Positions 1 to 11,918 of a stretch of DNA of 64,000 nt are shown piece after piece. A program made the position numbers and the translations under genes. The stretch is taken from contig NC_057926.1 of the NCBI RefSeq assembly GCF_018873765.1, positions 38,114,946 to 38,178,945 on the forward strand, in the 5' to 3' direction. How positions within the stretch are numbered: position 1 is the first letter of the stretch; each line of letters starts with the position of its first letter. This DNA is from Telopea speciosissima. Taxonomy: Eukaryota > Streptophyta > Magnoliopsida > Proteales > Proteaceae. The notes below the pieces were generated by a model that searched no databases, was not told the origin of the DNA, and worked only from the letters and a program-made list of their open reading frames with translations.

Positions 1-160
1 TGATGGGTCGTCCAGCCTTGGCGCATAAACCTAATCCAGATGATTCAGATCGATATCAAAATAGAGACATATTCCTTTCCTTTGAGAATATGGAATTTTA
101 CCCATTAAATAATTTGAAGAGAACAAATAATAAAAATTTGAAGAACTGATCGATGCAGAT

Positions 161-518
161 CTGGTTACCATAAGCATCGCCGAATGAGAGGCTGATTCTT
201 TCTCGGGTGATCTTACTGATGAGCAGCTCGTTTTTATGGTCACCATGTATGAACAGCTGCTCCTCGTGGTCTGACTCTGGAGACCCAGAAAGGGAAAACA
301 AAAAATGTGGAAAAGTTGAATAACAGAATGCCAATTGGTTCTTCTTCTTCTTCTTCTTAAACATTAAACTAAAGAAATGGGAAGAAATTTTAAGCGTACC
401 TTGGTTGTGTGTTTTGGATCTTGAAAGATTTGAACTCCTGAGATTGTGGAGTGATGATGGATTCGGCACTTGAGACAACGAAGAATAGGACGAAGAGGAG
501 AAAGGCCGGATTGAACAT
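161..518 (-). pseudogene. ATS3-like (embryo-specific protein 3) gene, 5' part, frameshifted
   Basis: Exon 1 (400-518) starts MFNPAFLLFVLFFVVSSAES, a clear secretory signal peptide, and continues with ...FKIQNTQP. It ends at AG|GTACGC. Exon 2 starts at 256 after the acceptor GAGCAG and reads SCSYMVTIKTSCSSV, then ITRERISLSFGDAYGNQ down to 161. The CSY-TVTIKTSCSS-TR-IS-FGDAYGNQ pattern is typical of plant ATS3-type secreted proteins with a PLAT/LH2-like fold. One base is missing in the codon after SSV (positions 214-212), so the second block is in another frame. The usual GT donor after GNQ is also absent (CAG is followed by ATCTGC). The 3' part would lie left of the window. The family is recognised with moderate confidence; inactivity is inferred from the two lesions, though a sequencing error could explain the frameshift. 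Confidence 0.6.
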
Positions 519-3500
519 TTTTCACAAGGTGGAGGTATTGAGAAAATGGGGAAGTGAGAGAGATTGAGAGTTGATCGGAGACATGTGGGCTTTTTATGCT
601 CACTTTCTCTCTCTTTCTAAGGTCGAAATCCTCTGTTTGCTTCATTACCAAGAAAAAGGTTCATGTAGCAGGCAGGGGATGGAGTTGAAGATGGCTTCAG
701 CAGATCGCCATCTTTAGAACCCTAAAATACATCTTCCTTGTCCTGATTTGAGTAGCAGAGGATGAGTTGAAGATCGCCAGAACCCTAAACCACGACTGAT
801 TCAAGTAGTAGGGGAAGGGGGTGTGAAGTTAGGGCTAGGGCAAAATGGAGAGCTCACACCCCATTAGGGGTATATTAGACATTTTAAGGCATCAATTACC
901 AACACCGTAACATCTAACAGGAATGCTCTAACGGAGTGGGTCTGACTGTAACAACTAACCTAAACTCAGGGGGTCCGGGTGTATGATTTAGAAACATGGG
1001 GTCGCAGTGTATTTAGGACAAAACTCAGGGGGTCGCAGTATAATTTACCCTTTATATTTTGAATAAAGCTTGGTTCTTCCAACATGCTCTGTGGGATTCA
1101 GATTGCTGGCTGTGGGATGCAGTTGTTGACTTGTTGCCTGGTGAGATGCTAGGTTGATCAGTGGGATGCTGATTGAGGCTTGAGTGAGAATCTCAGATCA
1201 TATCCCCAGGTGCCGTAGTCTTGCCTAACTGTTCGGCCGGAGATGTCGGATGCTTGCTGTTTAGGCTACTTGTATCGATTTTGCCTACTGCGATTTCCCC
1301 TTCCCCTTGGTAGTTTGGTAGGGTGTTGCCCCAATAGTTCCCATCCCGCAACCTCCTATGGACTCTGAAGGGTGGGATTTCAGGGTAGAAGGTTCATGGT
1401 AGGTAGTTCCAATGTGGCGATCAAAATCCTTTTAGTATGTGAGGCCAAAACGAACATGCTAGAAAGAAAAAATCCTGTTCAAAGTCGGAATAGGGGTAGT
1501 TCCCCTGTTGACTCAGGAAAGTGGGTCAGTTGATTGGCAAGCCGACTGACAGGGCCCCGAAGCGCCCAACGAATCGTGGATCGCTAAATACTTAACACAC
1601 CGACGTCGAATGGCAAACCAACCCTCCTCCAAGAAGAATTGTGCTATGCACCCCCCCCCCCCCCCCGATCTCTATAGAAAGAGCTGCCTTGCACAGAGGA
1701 ACAGAACAAACTTCATATATCTTTTTCCACTCAATCCAGAAACAAGATCAGACATTATTCCAGTTCATCTCCATTTTCGTGAAACTATTCCTCAAGCAAG
1801 GCAGCCGGATGAAGCTCGTCTCCTATTGATAGGAGTTCCAGGGGCCTTGTTCCTCATATCTTCTTCTACTCTTCTACTTGACTGTTAGTTTCTTCGAACA
1901 GGTCAGGGATTAATCTTATTTTTCCTGTGTATGTTATTGGATTGAATCTGTTATTATTCCCTCGGATTTCACAGGGTATTCAGATCTGGTTTTATTCTAC
2001 AGTCACAGTTCTTATGTTTCTGTTTTTTGTTTTAAAATCCAATCTGTGGTTTGTTTTGTCGGTTCCTTCTGGAACTAAAACTCTTTGAATTAAGTTTTTC
2101 AGGTCAGAATATATATTCAGAATTAGCATCCTTGATTTCAGCTTTCAAAATCTGATTTTGATAAAGATTCAACAGTCTTATTCTGTTAATACTCCTAAGA
2201 TCTTGAACTTGCTATTATAGCTACTGGTTACTATTCAGATCCACAAGTCAGAATATAACTCTGCTCTTAAATTTGGTTTCTGATCTATTGTGGTTTCTTG
2301 GTTATATTGTTGTTTAATCATTCTTCAATACTGTTTTGATTCCCTAAAGACCTGAGATCAATCCCTTGATCTGGAAGCCCTAATCAATAGTTCTACTCTC
2401 AATAGAACTCTTCTGGAAATCTAGATCCAACCGTTGGATCATGTTCATCTTTTGTGAAGTTATTATTGGACATAAATCAGAACTTAGACCAATATATTGC
2501 ATGCATCTGAACTTTTGATTATAAGGTATCATATATCTCATAGTTCTGACCTTTTATTCTTTATTGCAACCCTGGTTTTGAATTGAGTTTCTGAACCTAC
2601 TCACCTAGGCTTCAAGAAAGCCATCAGGAGTGCCATAGGTTTGAAGGATAATTTATCGAGAGAGAGGGAGAGAGTTATTCATTCCCTTGTCTTTTTTGTT
2701 ATTTCTTGTATTATCAACTTCAATATCTGACTATTATATGTTAATAAAGCATTTGTATTGTTCTGATCACAGTTGATTAAAACTATTGCACCTCTCTGTC
2801 CATCCTTTGAACACTAAAGGGACCAGTCAAGTACATCGAGGTGCAAGTGGCGATTTAAACTTTTGGTAATGCTGCAGCATTTAGCCAAAAATATTGAGAA
2901 TGATGCAGTAAATGGATCATTTTGTTTGTTGATGGGGAGAAAAGGCAAGACTCGGCCAAGCTTACGTATGAAGACTTTGTGGTTTAAGCTCCTCGTAAAG
3001 GAGATAATCTGTTAAAACATGGCTCTTGTTAAACGCCAATTATGAATAATCTTATCTAAAACCTCATAATGTGGGCTTCTGTACCATAATGAATGATAAC
3101 GGGGGTCCATTTGTTTTTATTTATGGTCTGAGATGCTCAATATGCACACTGAAAAAACTTTCATAATTTTATTTGGGATATCTACAAGTGATTCTGAGTT
3201 GCACAGGAGTACATTGCGTGCAACAGCATCAGATTCTCTCACTGCTATTATGTTACATTAACTATAGCTTTGCTTTTTTTTTTTGGTAAGATCTGTAGCT
3301 TTTGCTTCACTGCAATGTAAAAATATTAATTTCAGAGTTCCTCCATGGAAATATGTGATTGGCAAAAAAAATTTAAGAAAACTAGGGCAAACAGATGATG
3401 ATTCACTTGTTTGAGCAGTTTTTAAGATAAAGCAATGATGCACCAAATGTGAGGTATGTTGTAACAGTGCTTTCTAAGAACTTTTTGTCAAACTTGGGTT

Positions 3501-4382
3501 CCAGTGTCTATTCTATACTTCTGCTCATAAAATGGGAAACAAAATTCCATTTCCAAAGGAAGATGGTTTTATGAGTTTTAAGGGAAGACAACATGCATAA
3601 CTGTAGCTACTAGCTACTGGTTAAGGGGACTGTGGTTCTTTCATGTCTCAGATTTCCGCTTGAGGATTTTACATTCTGATCTATTGTGCTTTTGCTTTTA
3701 AACAACTACTGAACTTCGATTTGAAGTGCTGTACTTGAAAATGAGCTGTTTAGAATAGTAGAAGTATCTCTTTTAAATGCTCTTGGTGGGTATGAACCCA
3801 ATTATGGAAGTATTATTGATAACTGGATCCCTTTACATTATCTCATTCTTCTTGACATGTTTAGTGATCTACACATGAAATCTGCAATAGTTGATGAGCA
3901 TGTTTAGGTGATTTTAGGAGTTTAACAGAGACCAGCAAACCTTTAGGGCTTGTTTGTTTCCCGCCTCCTCCGTATGAACTTCTTTCATAAGGCTTTCTTG
4001 CAGATCTCCTGCACTTGTGGGCCTTCCTTGTAACAGGTGATCTACCCATGAAGGCTTGAGCAACAATGTCAAGGTCTATCACTCACTGGAAGTCTAGTAC
4101 ACATGACCATCATGAATGGCCATGGGCCTTTTGAAATAGTCTAGTACTAAAGTACATGGATCCTAAGCAACATTTTTTATTTTTTGTCACTCTAAGTTGA
4201 AGGTGTCAGCTAATGTCGTTGGTAAGGTCTATAGTAAGTGGTGGCCAGGTCTCCTGCCTTCACCTTCTTCTAATCCTTTAATCATACACTCTATTTTTCT
4301 CTTAAAAAAGAAAAAAGGGGAATACGATTGGCAACTGAAATGGCTTGCTAAGAATTAAATGGTGAGATAGATTCAATATGAT
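519..4382. other. Gene-free stretch between ATS3-like fragment and copia A
   Basis: No convincing coding region was found. It holds a CTT microsatellite-like tract just inside the ATS3 intron (337-358), a GC-rich repeat arm at about 850-1050 that resembles one end of a terminal-inverted-repeat transposon, a C-homopolymer near 1651-1667, and AT-rich sequence with an LTR-like character at 1900-2830. A short exon-like open stretch at 2870-3000 could not be assigned to any family. Confidence 0.5.
3274..3295 (-). mobile_element. Micro-insertion: LINE 3' tail (about 22 bp)
   Basis: On the minus strand the insert reads CAGATCTTACC followed by a run of A, the same kind of ending (TACCAAAA...) as the L1-type LINE 3' ends elsewhere in the window. 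It is flanked by near-identical direct repeats, TAGCTTTGC (3265-3273) and TAGCTTTTGC (3296-3305), which differ by one T. This fits a target-primed reverse transcription event that copied only the tail. Confidence 0.4.
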
Positions 4383-4408
4383 GACTATATAGTTGGGAAA
4401 AAGCTAAG
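4383..4408. repeat. 26-bp flanking direct repeat, left copy
   Basis: The sequence starts GACTATATAGTTGGGAAA and ends AGCTAAG. The same 26 bases recur at 10232-10257 with one mismatch (A/T), immediately outside the other LTR of copia A. The repeat is far longer than the 5 bp expected of a copia integrase. Confidence 0.85.
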
Positions 4409-4678
4409 TTGGAATATAGGTTTAGGAAATAAGAAGAGAGACGGAAGAGGTTGGCGGAAGAAGAAGATAGCAAGAGAGAAGAGTGTATTGGGCTGTAACG
4501 ATTGTGAATGGAGAGACTTCTCCATTCATCATATATTCATTTAATCATCACTAATAGGAATTACATCCACCTCCCTAGGGAGGTATAAGAAAAATAAAGA
4601 AGAAATAGAAGAATTATATAATAAGGCAACTAGTGATAGATTAGTTCCTAAACTATCCCTATTACATGACTTCTAACA
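4409..4678 (-). repeat. Copia A 3' LTR
   Basis: It begins TGTTAGAAG on the minus strand and ends at TATATTCCAAC next to the 26-bp flanking repeat. It is about 95% identical by eye to the LTR at 9962-10231 and is followed by the polypurine tract on its inner side. Confidence 0.9.
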
Positions 4679-4689
4679 TTCCCCCTCAA

Positions 4690-7600
4690 GCTGGAGAATA
4701 TATATCATGCATTCCCAGCTTGCTTAGGAAGGAACTAAACTAAGGAGAGCCAAGAGTTTTGGTGAAGATATATGCCAACTGATCCCCAGTCCTCACAAAA
4801 GGAGTACAAATACAGCCAGAGTCTGTCTTCTCCTTGATGAAATGCCTATCAACCTCAATGTGCTTAGTCCGGTCATGTTGCACAGGGTTGTGGGCAATAC
4901 TGATGGCAACATTGTTGTCACAGTACAGTCTCATGGGCCCTTCAGTGTCAAATCCCAGTTCTTGAACAAGTCTTTTCAGCCAAATGACCTCACACACTCC
5001 ATGTGCCATGGCTCTAAATTCTGCCTCGGCACTAGATCTGGCCACAACATGCTGTTTCTTGCTCCTCCATGTGACTAAGTTACCTCCCACAAAGGTACAA
5101 TAGCCGAAGGTAGATCTCCTGTCTGTAATGGAACCAGCCCAATCGGCATCTGTGAAGCCTTCCACTCTCAAGTGGTTGTGCCTTGCATACAACAATCCTT
5201 TCCCTGGAGAGGACTTCAAATACCTTAGAATGTGATACACAGCATCCAAATGGCCACTCTTGGGAGCATACATGAATTGACTGACAACTCCCACTACGTA
5301 AGAGATATCTGGCCGAGTCATAGAGAGATAGATAAGTTTTCCCACTAGCCTTTGATACTTCCCTGCATCAACAAGAGAGGGACCACAATCCTCTCCTAGT
5401 TTGTGATTCTGCTCAATAGGAGAGCTAGCTGGTTTGCAGCCTAACATCCCTGTCTCTGTCAATAGGTCAAGAATAAACCTCCTGTGACATATGTTGATCC
5501 CTTTCTTGGTCCTTGATACTTCTATTCCTAAGAAGTACTTCAAGGGACCCAGATCTTTGATCTCAAATTGTTGTGCCAGGTAGCTCTTCAATTTACCTAT
5601 CTCAGCTGTATCATCTCCTGTGACTACGATATCATCAACATAGACAATGAGAGCTGTGATAGTACCATTACTCTGCTTAGTAAAGAGAGTATGATCAGCT
5701 TGGCTCTGGGAATATCCATTCTTCAGAATGGCCTGTCGGAAGCCCTCAAACCATGCCTTTGGTGACTGTTTGAGACCATATAGAGCCTTCTTAAGGAGAC
5801 ACACTTTCCCTTCAGCTGAGGGCATCTTGAAGCCTGATGGAGTTTTCATGTACACTTCCTCTTCCAAATCACCATGACGGAAGGCATTCTTCACATCCAA
5901 CTGATATAAGGGCCAATCTTTGTTGGCAGCTAAGGATAAAAGAACTCTTATTGAATTATGCTTGGCCACAGGGGCAAATGTCTCCTGGTAGTCAATTCCA
6001 TAGACTTGACTGTACCCCTTGGCCACCAACCTTGCTTTGTATTTCTCAATACTGCCATCAGATTTATACTTGATTGTGTAGACCCATCTGCATCCAACTG
6101 GGACACGTCCCTTGGGAAGGTCAACAAGTTGCCAAGTACCATTATTCTCAAGTGCCATCATTTCCTCAGACATGGCTTGTCTCCACTTTGGGTCAGACAT
6201 AGCATCAATAACATTCTTGGGAATGGAAGCAGTAGAAAGAGCAGAAATAAAGGCAAGTCCTGCAGGAGAAATTGCATCATAGGAAACAAACTGGGATATA
6301 GGATTAGTACAAGTTCTTTTCCCTTTCCTAATAGCAATAGAAAGGTCCAAATCAGATGGAGGAGAAAGAATGTCACCTGATTGAGAAGGATGAATCTCAG
6401 GATGTGGATCTGGATCTGAAGAGGACTCTTGGTAGGTCTTCTTTCTTGTATTATGTAAGCTTTCACCTTTTTTGTATGTAATGTGGTAATCCTTCTCCAT
6501 ACCAGAACCACTTTCAACAACCAAATCTGTATTCCCCCCGGTTGATCATTAATCTCAACCACATCTACAGTCTTGTGTTTTCCTATGTCAAGCAGAAAAG
6601 GAGATGTAGGTATAGGAGAAAAGAAGAAATCATCAGTAGCCTGTTCACTCCCATAATTCTCCCCCTGAAGAGGATGCTGAGAAAGAACAAAGAAAGGTAA
6701 CATCCTTGGAAATGAAACTTCGGCGGGAAGAAGGATGATAACACCTGTACCCCTTGGTAATAGAAGAGTACCCAAGAAAGAGACACTTAAGAGCTTTGGG
6801 ATCAAGTTTAATGCGAGCAGATTTGTTAACATGCACATAACAAACACAACCAAAGACTCTAGGAGGAAGAGAAAAAATAGAGGCCTTGGGAGATAAGATG
6901 CCCAAGGGAGATTTGTAGTTAAGAAGCTTGGTAGGCATACGATTGATGAGAAAGGAGGTTGTTAGAAGAGCCGTAGACCAGAAGGTCTAGGGGACATGCA
7001 AGCCAAGCAAAAGACTACGGGTGACCTCTAGGAGATGGCGATTTTTCCTCTCAGCAACCCCATTTTGTTGGGGTGTGTCAACACATGCTAGTTGATGGAT
7101 AATGCCATGAGTAGTAAAGAAGGCTTGAAGGCCACCAAACATATACTCTCCCCCTTTATCAGAACGCACAATTTTGATGCGGGTCTCAAATTGGGTAAGA
7201 ATCATTTGGTAAAATTCTGAAAGGCATCACAAACATCACTCTTATGCTTCAGAAGAACAGTTCATGTGGCACGTGAAAAATCATCAACGAATGACACAAA
7301 ATAATGATAGCCAAATAAAGAAGTAGTAGGGGAAGGACCCCACACATCAGTATGCACAATATGAAAAGGAGCAACAGTTCTATTTCCATGATAAGAATAT
7401 GAAGACCTACAATGTTTGGCAAACATACAGGTTTCACATTGAAAAACATGAGAAGAGGCAATAGATGAAAATAAGTGAGGCAACTGTTTCCTCATTACAA
7501 CAAAAGATGGATGGCCAAGACGGCAATGCCATAACATAACAGAATCCACAGAACTACTATTGTTTCGGCCACACACATAGGAATGAGCTGTGGGCAAAAA

Positions 7601-9051
7601 CGGATCAAAAAAGTAGAGGCCTTCTCCTCACGTCCACTACCAATAATCTTCTTCATCACCAAATCCTGAAACAGACAGTGACAAGGAAAAAATGTGACAC
7701 AGCAGTTGAGAGATTTAGTCAGATGACTCACAGATAGAAGATTCAGAGTAAGGTTAGGGACATTAAGAACAGAAGAAAGTGAAATAGATGATGTCATAGG
7801 GATATTACCCTTACCAGATATGAAGGAAAGGGAGCCATCAGCTACCCTAACCTTGTCCTTACCAGAGCAAATGGTATAGGAATCATAATAATGAGACGTA
7901 CCAGTCATGTGGTCCGTGTCACCCGAGTCAATGACCCAAGACTGGGCGGCAGTGGAAGCTGAGGTGGAGACCTGCAAAGCTGAGGATGATGAGGATCCAA
8001 CCATACTAGATGTGGTCAACTGTGACACAACCCTGCGAACCACTGCATCCATAAAGGTGGAGTCATCCTGTGGGGCATCAGCATCAGTCGCCGCTGCGGA
8101 ATGAGCCCGAGCTCCCCCTGTACGGCCACCACGACCACGCATACCAGGAGGACGACCATGGAGAGATCAACACCTATCCTTGGTGTGTCCAATGCGACCA
8201 CAATGATCACATTTAAATCTGTCTCGCCTAACTCCACTGGCACCAACTGTCTCCACAATACTAGCTTCCTCACGGTTAGGCCCTGGGCCTCTACCACCTC
8301 CACGAGTGTCTCGAACAAAACTAGAATTGAGGGCTGACCTCACAGATGGTGCTAGTGGTGGTGTCATAGTGAGTCTCCTGGTCTCTTCACTCTGTAAGTA
8401 ACTACAGACTTCACTAAGAGAGGGAAGGGGAGACCGGCCCAATAGCTGAAGTCTAACTGGCTCATAGTCAGAGTTCAAACCACCAAGCAAAGAGAAGACA
8501 CACTCTTTTTCAAGAGTCAGATACACCTTGGCTTCATCCTCTGGGTTGGTCAAATGAAGGTCTCTGTAATGATCATACTCTTCCACAAAACTAAGGAACG
8601 CACTGTAGTACTCAGAAATAGTGTTGTCACCCTGTTTCAATGAGTGGATTCATTGATGGAGCTGATAGACCTTGGCAGTGTCACCTACTCTGTCAAAAGC
8701 CACAAAGACACTGCCCCAAATAGCTTTGGCAGTTTCCTTCCTTATAAATCTTCTCCCAATCTCAGGCTTCATAGAGAAGATCAATCAGGTTATAACAGTA
8801 GAATTTTTGGTCTCCCATTTATCAAAGGTCGGTGACCCAGCCGTGGGAGCCTTGATAGTACCTGTTATATATCCAAGCTTTCCCTTACTCCTGAGGGATA
8901 TTCTCACAGAGTGTGACCAATCCAGGTAATTAGTACCATCAAGCTTCATAAAAGAAATCTGTTGATGAGTACTCTCATAAGCCAACCGAGGGACAATAGT
9001 GGGAGGCTGAGAATCAGCAGTACCAAGCACAGATGTATCCGAACCAACCAT
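4690..9051 (-). pseudogene. Copia A gag-pol, broken into at least six frames
   Basis: Gag begins near 9051 (MVGSDTSVLG) with the [11 protein letters not shown] block and carries a CX2CX4HX4C zinc knuckle near 8170-8210. Protease shows DSGDTDHM (about 7915), where the usual alanine after DSG is aspartate. The pre-integrase HLGH-like region (CRLGHPSF) and integrase pieces lie at 7597-6645, including the PQQNGVAERKNRHL block near 7030. Reverse transcriptase with YVDDIV and RNase H occupy 6524-4740 as one long open frame of 594 codons. That frame ends at a stop (4737-4739), beyond which the same frame continues to about 4689 with family-typical residues, so the stop looks premature. Each domain junction from gag to integrase has a frameshift or stop. 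Confidence 0.88.
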
Positions 9052-9961
9052 GATGGATACCAACAATAAAAAATATTACCAAAGGCAAGTGGGGAGTACA
9101 CACTCAACCCAAATAAGCAGCCTAGGATAGCACACTGCCGAAGAAGCCCTAGTAGCAAATGTCTAAGAGGACTTAAATCAAACACTTCACGGGCAGTATA
9201 ATAGCAGCCTAGGAAGTCAGTCCCTAAAAAGGCCTCACAAAGGCTTGCAAGTAGTAATAAAAGCTTCAAACAAGTGATAAAACTGCTCAAAGTCTATGCA
9301 TATCCAATCCTCAACTAAGAGAGCATCAACCTTCAACTCGAAGCAAGAAAAAAAGGAAGCAAGTTACTCTCGGTGTTACTGGGGCAGAACAGAGGAACCA
9401 TGAGATTGAGTTTTATCAAAGAGAAGCACTCATCCAGCCATAAGGAGCACAAAAGACAGGAAAAAGGATCCTTCTACGATCTTAATAAGCTGCTCCACCA
9501 TCAAATCCATGCCGAAATGAGAAAGACACAAGGGAATGAAGTCTACAACATCAGAAATCTAGGCAGAAACTGGTTCCCATGAAAAAGAGTTGTGCTCAGA
9601 TGTAGTCTTCAATCAGCAAGAAGCAGTACATGGCCCTTGAACACCATCCTTCCACGATTCTAATGACCCATTCCAATCCACAAAACCAGGCCAATCGAAG
9701 GAGATATAGGAACTGCAGTGAAGGGCTGGTGGTAACTCCAAACAGTAGCTATCTAAACTTTAAATCACCAAATGAGCTGCATCCAAGCTCGAATAGCAGT
9801 AGGAATCACTAGAATAGGTTATGTCAACCTTATTTCATAGTTTTCTCACAGATTTGTTTACATAGGAGGCTTCTCCTTGAAATAAATGATTTCAAAGAGA
9901 AGCAAAAAATGAGAACAGGAAGCTGGATTCGACTCTCAAACCCTAGGGCTCTGATACCAAG

Positions 9962-10231
9962 TTAGAATATAGGTTTAGGAAATAAGAAGAGAGAAGGAAG
10001 AGGTTGGAGGAAGAAGAAGATAGCAAGAGAGAAGAGTGTATTGGGCTGTAACGATTGTGAACGGAGAGACTTCTCCATTCACCATATATTCATTTAATCA
10101 TCACTAATAGGAATTACATCCACCTCCCTAGGGTGGTATAAGGGAAATAAAGAAGAAATAGAAGAATTACATAATAAGGCAACTGGTGATAGACTAGTTC
10201 CTAAACTACCCCTATTACATAACTTCTAACA
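9962..10231 (-). repeat. Copia A 5' LTR
   Basis: It is the partner of the LTR at 4409-4678. Its inner edge abuts the initiator-Met primer-binding site, and its outer end TGTTAGAAG abuts the second 26-bp flanking repeat. Confidence 0.9.
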
Positions 10232-10257
10232 GACTATATAGTTGGGAAATAGCTAAG
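10232..10257. repeat. 26-bp flanking direct repeat, right copy
   Basis: It matches 4383-4408 at 25 of 26 positions. It lies directly outside the 5' LTR of copia A. Confidence 0.85.
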
Positions 10258-11918
10258 TTGATTTGAGTTTATCTGAGTATTCTTGAAGTAGCCAAAAAAT
10301 AAGACTACGTATGCAAGTCCCTCCAAACTCCCTAGTAGGGTGGTCATGTAGGACTAGAACTAACCCATTAGGAATCGAAATCAGCAACCCATTAACTTAT
10401 CGGTCTGGTTCTGGATATAATTTTTAAACAGATTAATTTATTAGTCTGGGAATGTAGGCTAGATCTGGTCCAATTCTCCCAACAGATCCAGAATCGAAAG
10501 ACAAATTAGGGAACCATCGGAATCGGAACCGTTTTAAAGTTAAAAGAGGCACATTTTTAACCCTAATCATATATATTCAAGGTTTGTAGAGGAAGAGCCA
10601 AAGGGGGGACTTGGGAAGAGAAGTCATGTACTTGCGACCACTGTTTTGGGGGCTTTCTCTAGGCATTCGGTGAGAAAAAAAAGAGATCAAGATTCTGCTA
10701 CTGAGAACTCTTAGGAGTCTTAGGTGCAGAATTTTTGTTGGGCTTTAACCAAGATCACCTGGTTGATTGAAGATTCTATCCGAGATCTGAAATTCTTTAG
10801 GTTTGAAAGTTATGTCGAGAGCCAAAAGTCTTGAGATCTAAAGGTTCTGTCTACTAGTTCTAAAGTTTTGTTGTCTGAGATTCATGGACCGATGTATCGG
10901 TATCGGACTGGCCGGATCATATTGGTATATCAGTCAAGGCCGATATTGATACCTGATCAATCTTGGATCGGGTAATGGATCAAAGGTAAGATTTAAAATA
11001 AAAATAAAACTCAAATTTTAATGAAAAGTAGGGGTATAAGTCACTGATTAGGACCGATATTATATGTTGAGATATGCTTGAGAGAAAAATAATGTGGCTT
11101 TGAGTTGTGCTCCATCATTGTACTGTCAGCGAATTATTGAACAATTCTTCATGGAAAATTAAAAGGTGTGAAGTTCCGGTCACAAAGTTTAGCTCAGGGA
11201 ACTCTTTTTTTTTTTTTTTTTTTCTTTTGGTAGAAAGCTCAGGGAACTCTCTTAAGTAAGGATTCTAGATCGGTTTCATGAAATTAGGCCCATCTCATAT
11301 TAGAAGCATAGCATTTCATCTCTCAGGTTACTTTTGGCAGAGAAAGTGGCTTGTATATTATCTGAGGACCACACGATACAATGTACTATCTTAATTTATT
11401 TATTTTTTAAATGAAAAAATTAAAGCAAGTGTTTTATTCAAAATTTGCCAAGAACCGATTAAGAACTAGAACCGACCCACCCAATAGTTAACAGTTCTAG
11501 ATCTCAGATTTAGAATCAAATAACTTATTAATCTGGTTCTGGTCCTGACTCTTAGAATTGAATCTTCAAAAAAACCAGACTGATTACCCGAATCGGACCA
11601 ATTTACACCCCTACTTCCAAATTTTGACGATTGTTGTCATGACTTGATCAGATAATCGGATCCAGACCCACAATGATATCGAATTTTTATTATGCAGTGA
11701 TTCATATTTCTTATACATGTTGTCTATGACATCATCATTTTATAAATTTTAATTTTAATTTAATTCGATATTTTCATATTTTAATTATAAATTTTTTTTA
11801 AACACTTAATTTAAATTGACACAAAATAACTCATTATTTATAATTATTAAATAATCAAATCATCAATCCACGTGATCGACGAAGAAAAATTAAGTGACAA
11901 TAAAATAACCTCCCACAC
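10258..11918. other. Gene-free AT-rich stretch of degenerate repeats
   Basis: No gene was found. Two related blocks (about 10355-10540 and 11455-11615) share phrases such as CTGGTTCTGG and ACCCATT..TTAACTTAT and look like fragments of one repeat. The block at 10880-10990 contains the GTATCGGTATCGG type of MITE sequence. A very short LINE tail insertion is annotated separately. Confidence 0.45.
11206..11235 (-). mobile_element. Micro-insertion: LINE 3' tail (30 bp) with 15-bp target duplication
   Basis: On the minus strand the insert is TTCTACCAAAAG followed by about 18 A. The flanks are perfect 15-bp direct repeats AGCTCAGGGAACTCT at 11191-11205 and 11236-11250. The core TACCAAAAGAAAAAA equals the 3' end of the LINE at 18647-19258, so it is read as an extreme 5'-truncated insertion of that or a related LINE. 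Confidence 0.75.

Larger units (their letters stand above)
4409..10231 (-). mobile_element. Ty1/copia LTR retrotransposon A, full length but decayed
   Basis: Two 270-bp LTRs (4409-4678 and 9962-10231) bound an internal region that reads on the minus strand. Next to the right LTR is the primer-binding site TGGTATCAGAGC (minus, 9948-9959), complementary to the initiator-Met tRNA 3' end. Next to the left LTR is the polypurine tract GAGGGGGAA (minus, 4679-4687). Domain order from 9051 downward is gag, protease, integrase, reverse transcriptase, RNase H, which is the copia order. By eye the LTRs differ at about 13 of 270 positions, suggesting a moderately old insertion. Frameshifts and stops break the polyprotein, so it is not autonomous now. 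Confidence 0.93.

Noticed and set aside
2870..3005. Open, exon-like stretch after a CTGCAG acceptor (HLAKNIENDAVNGSFC...)
   Set aside because: It looks codon-like but matches no family I recognise, and no partner exon is visible on either side.
6158..6853. 231-codon minus-strand frame in copia A
   Set aside because: It is the shifted frame of the integrase/reverse-transcriptase linker, not a separate protein.
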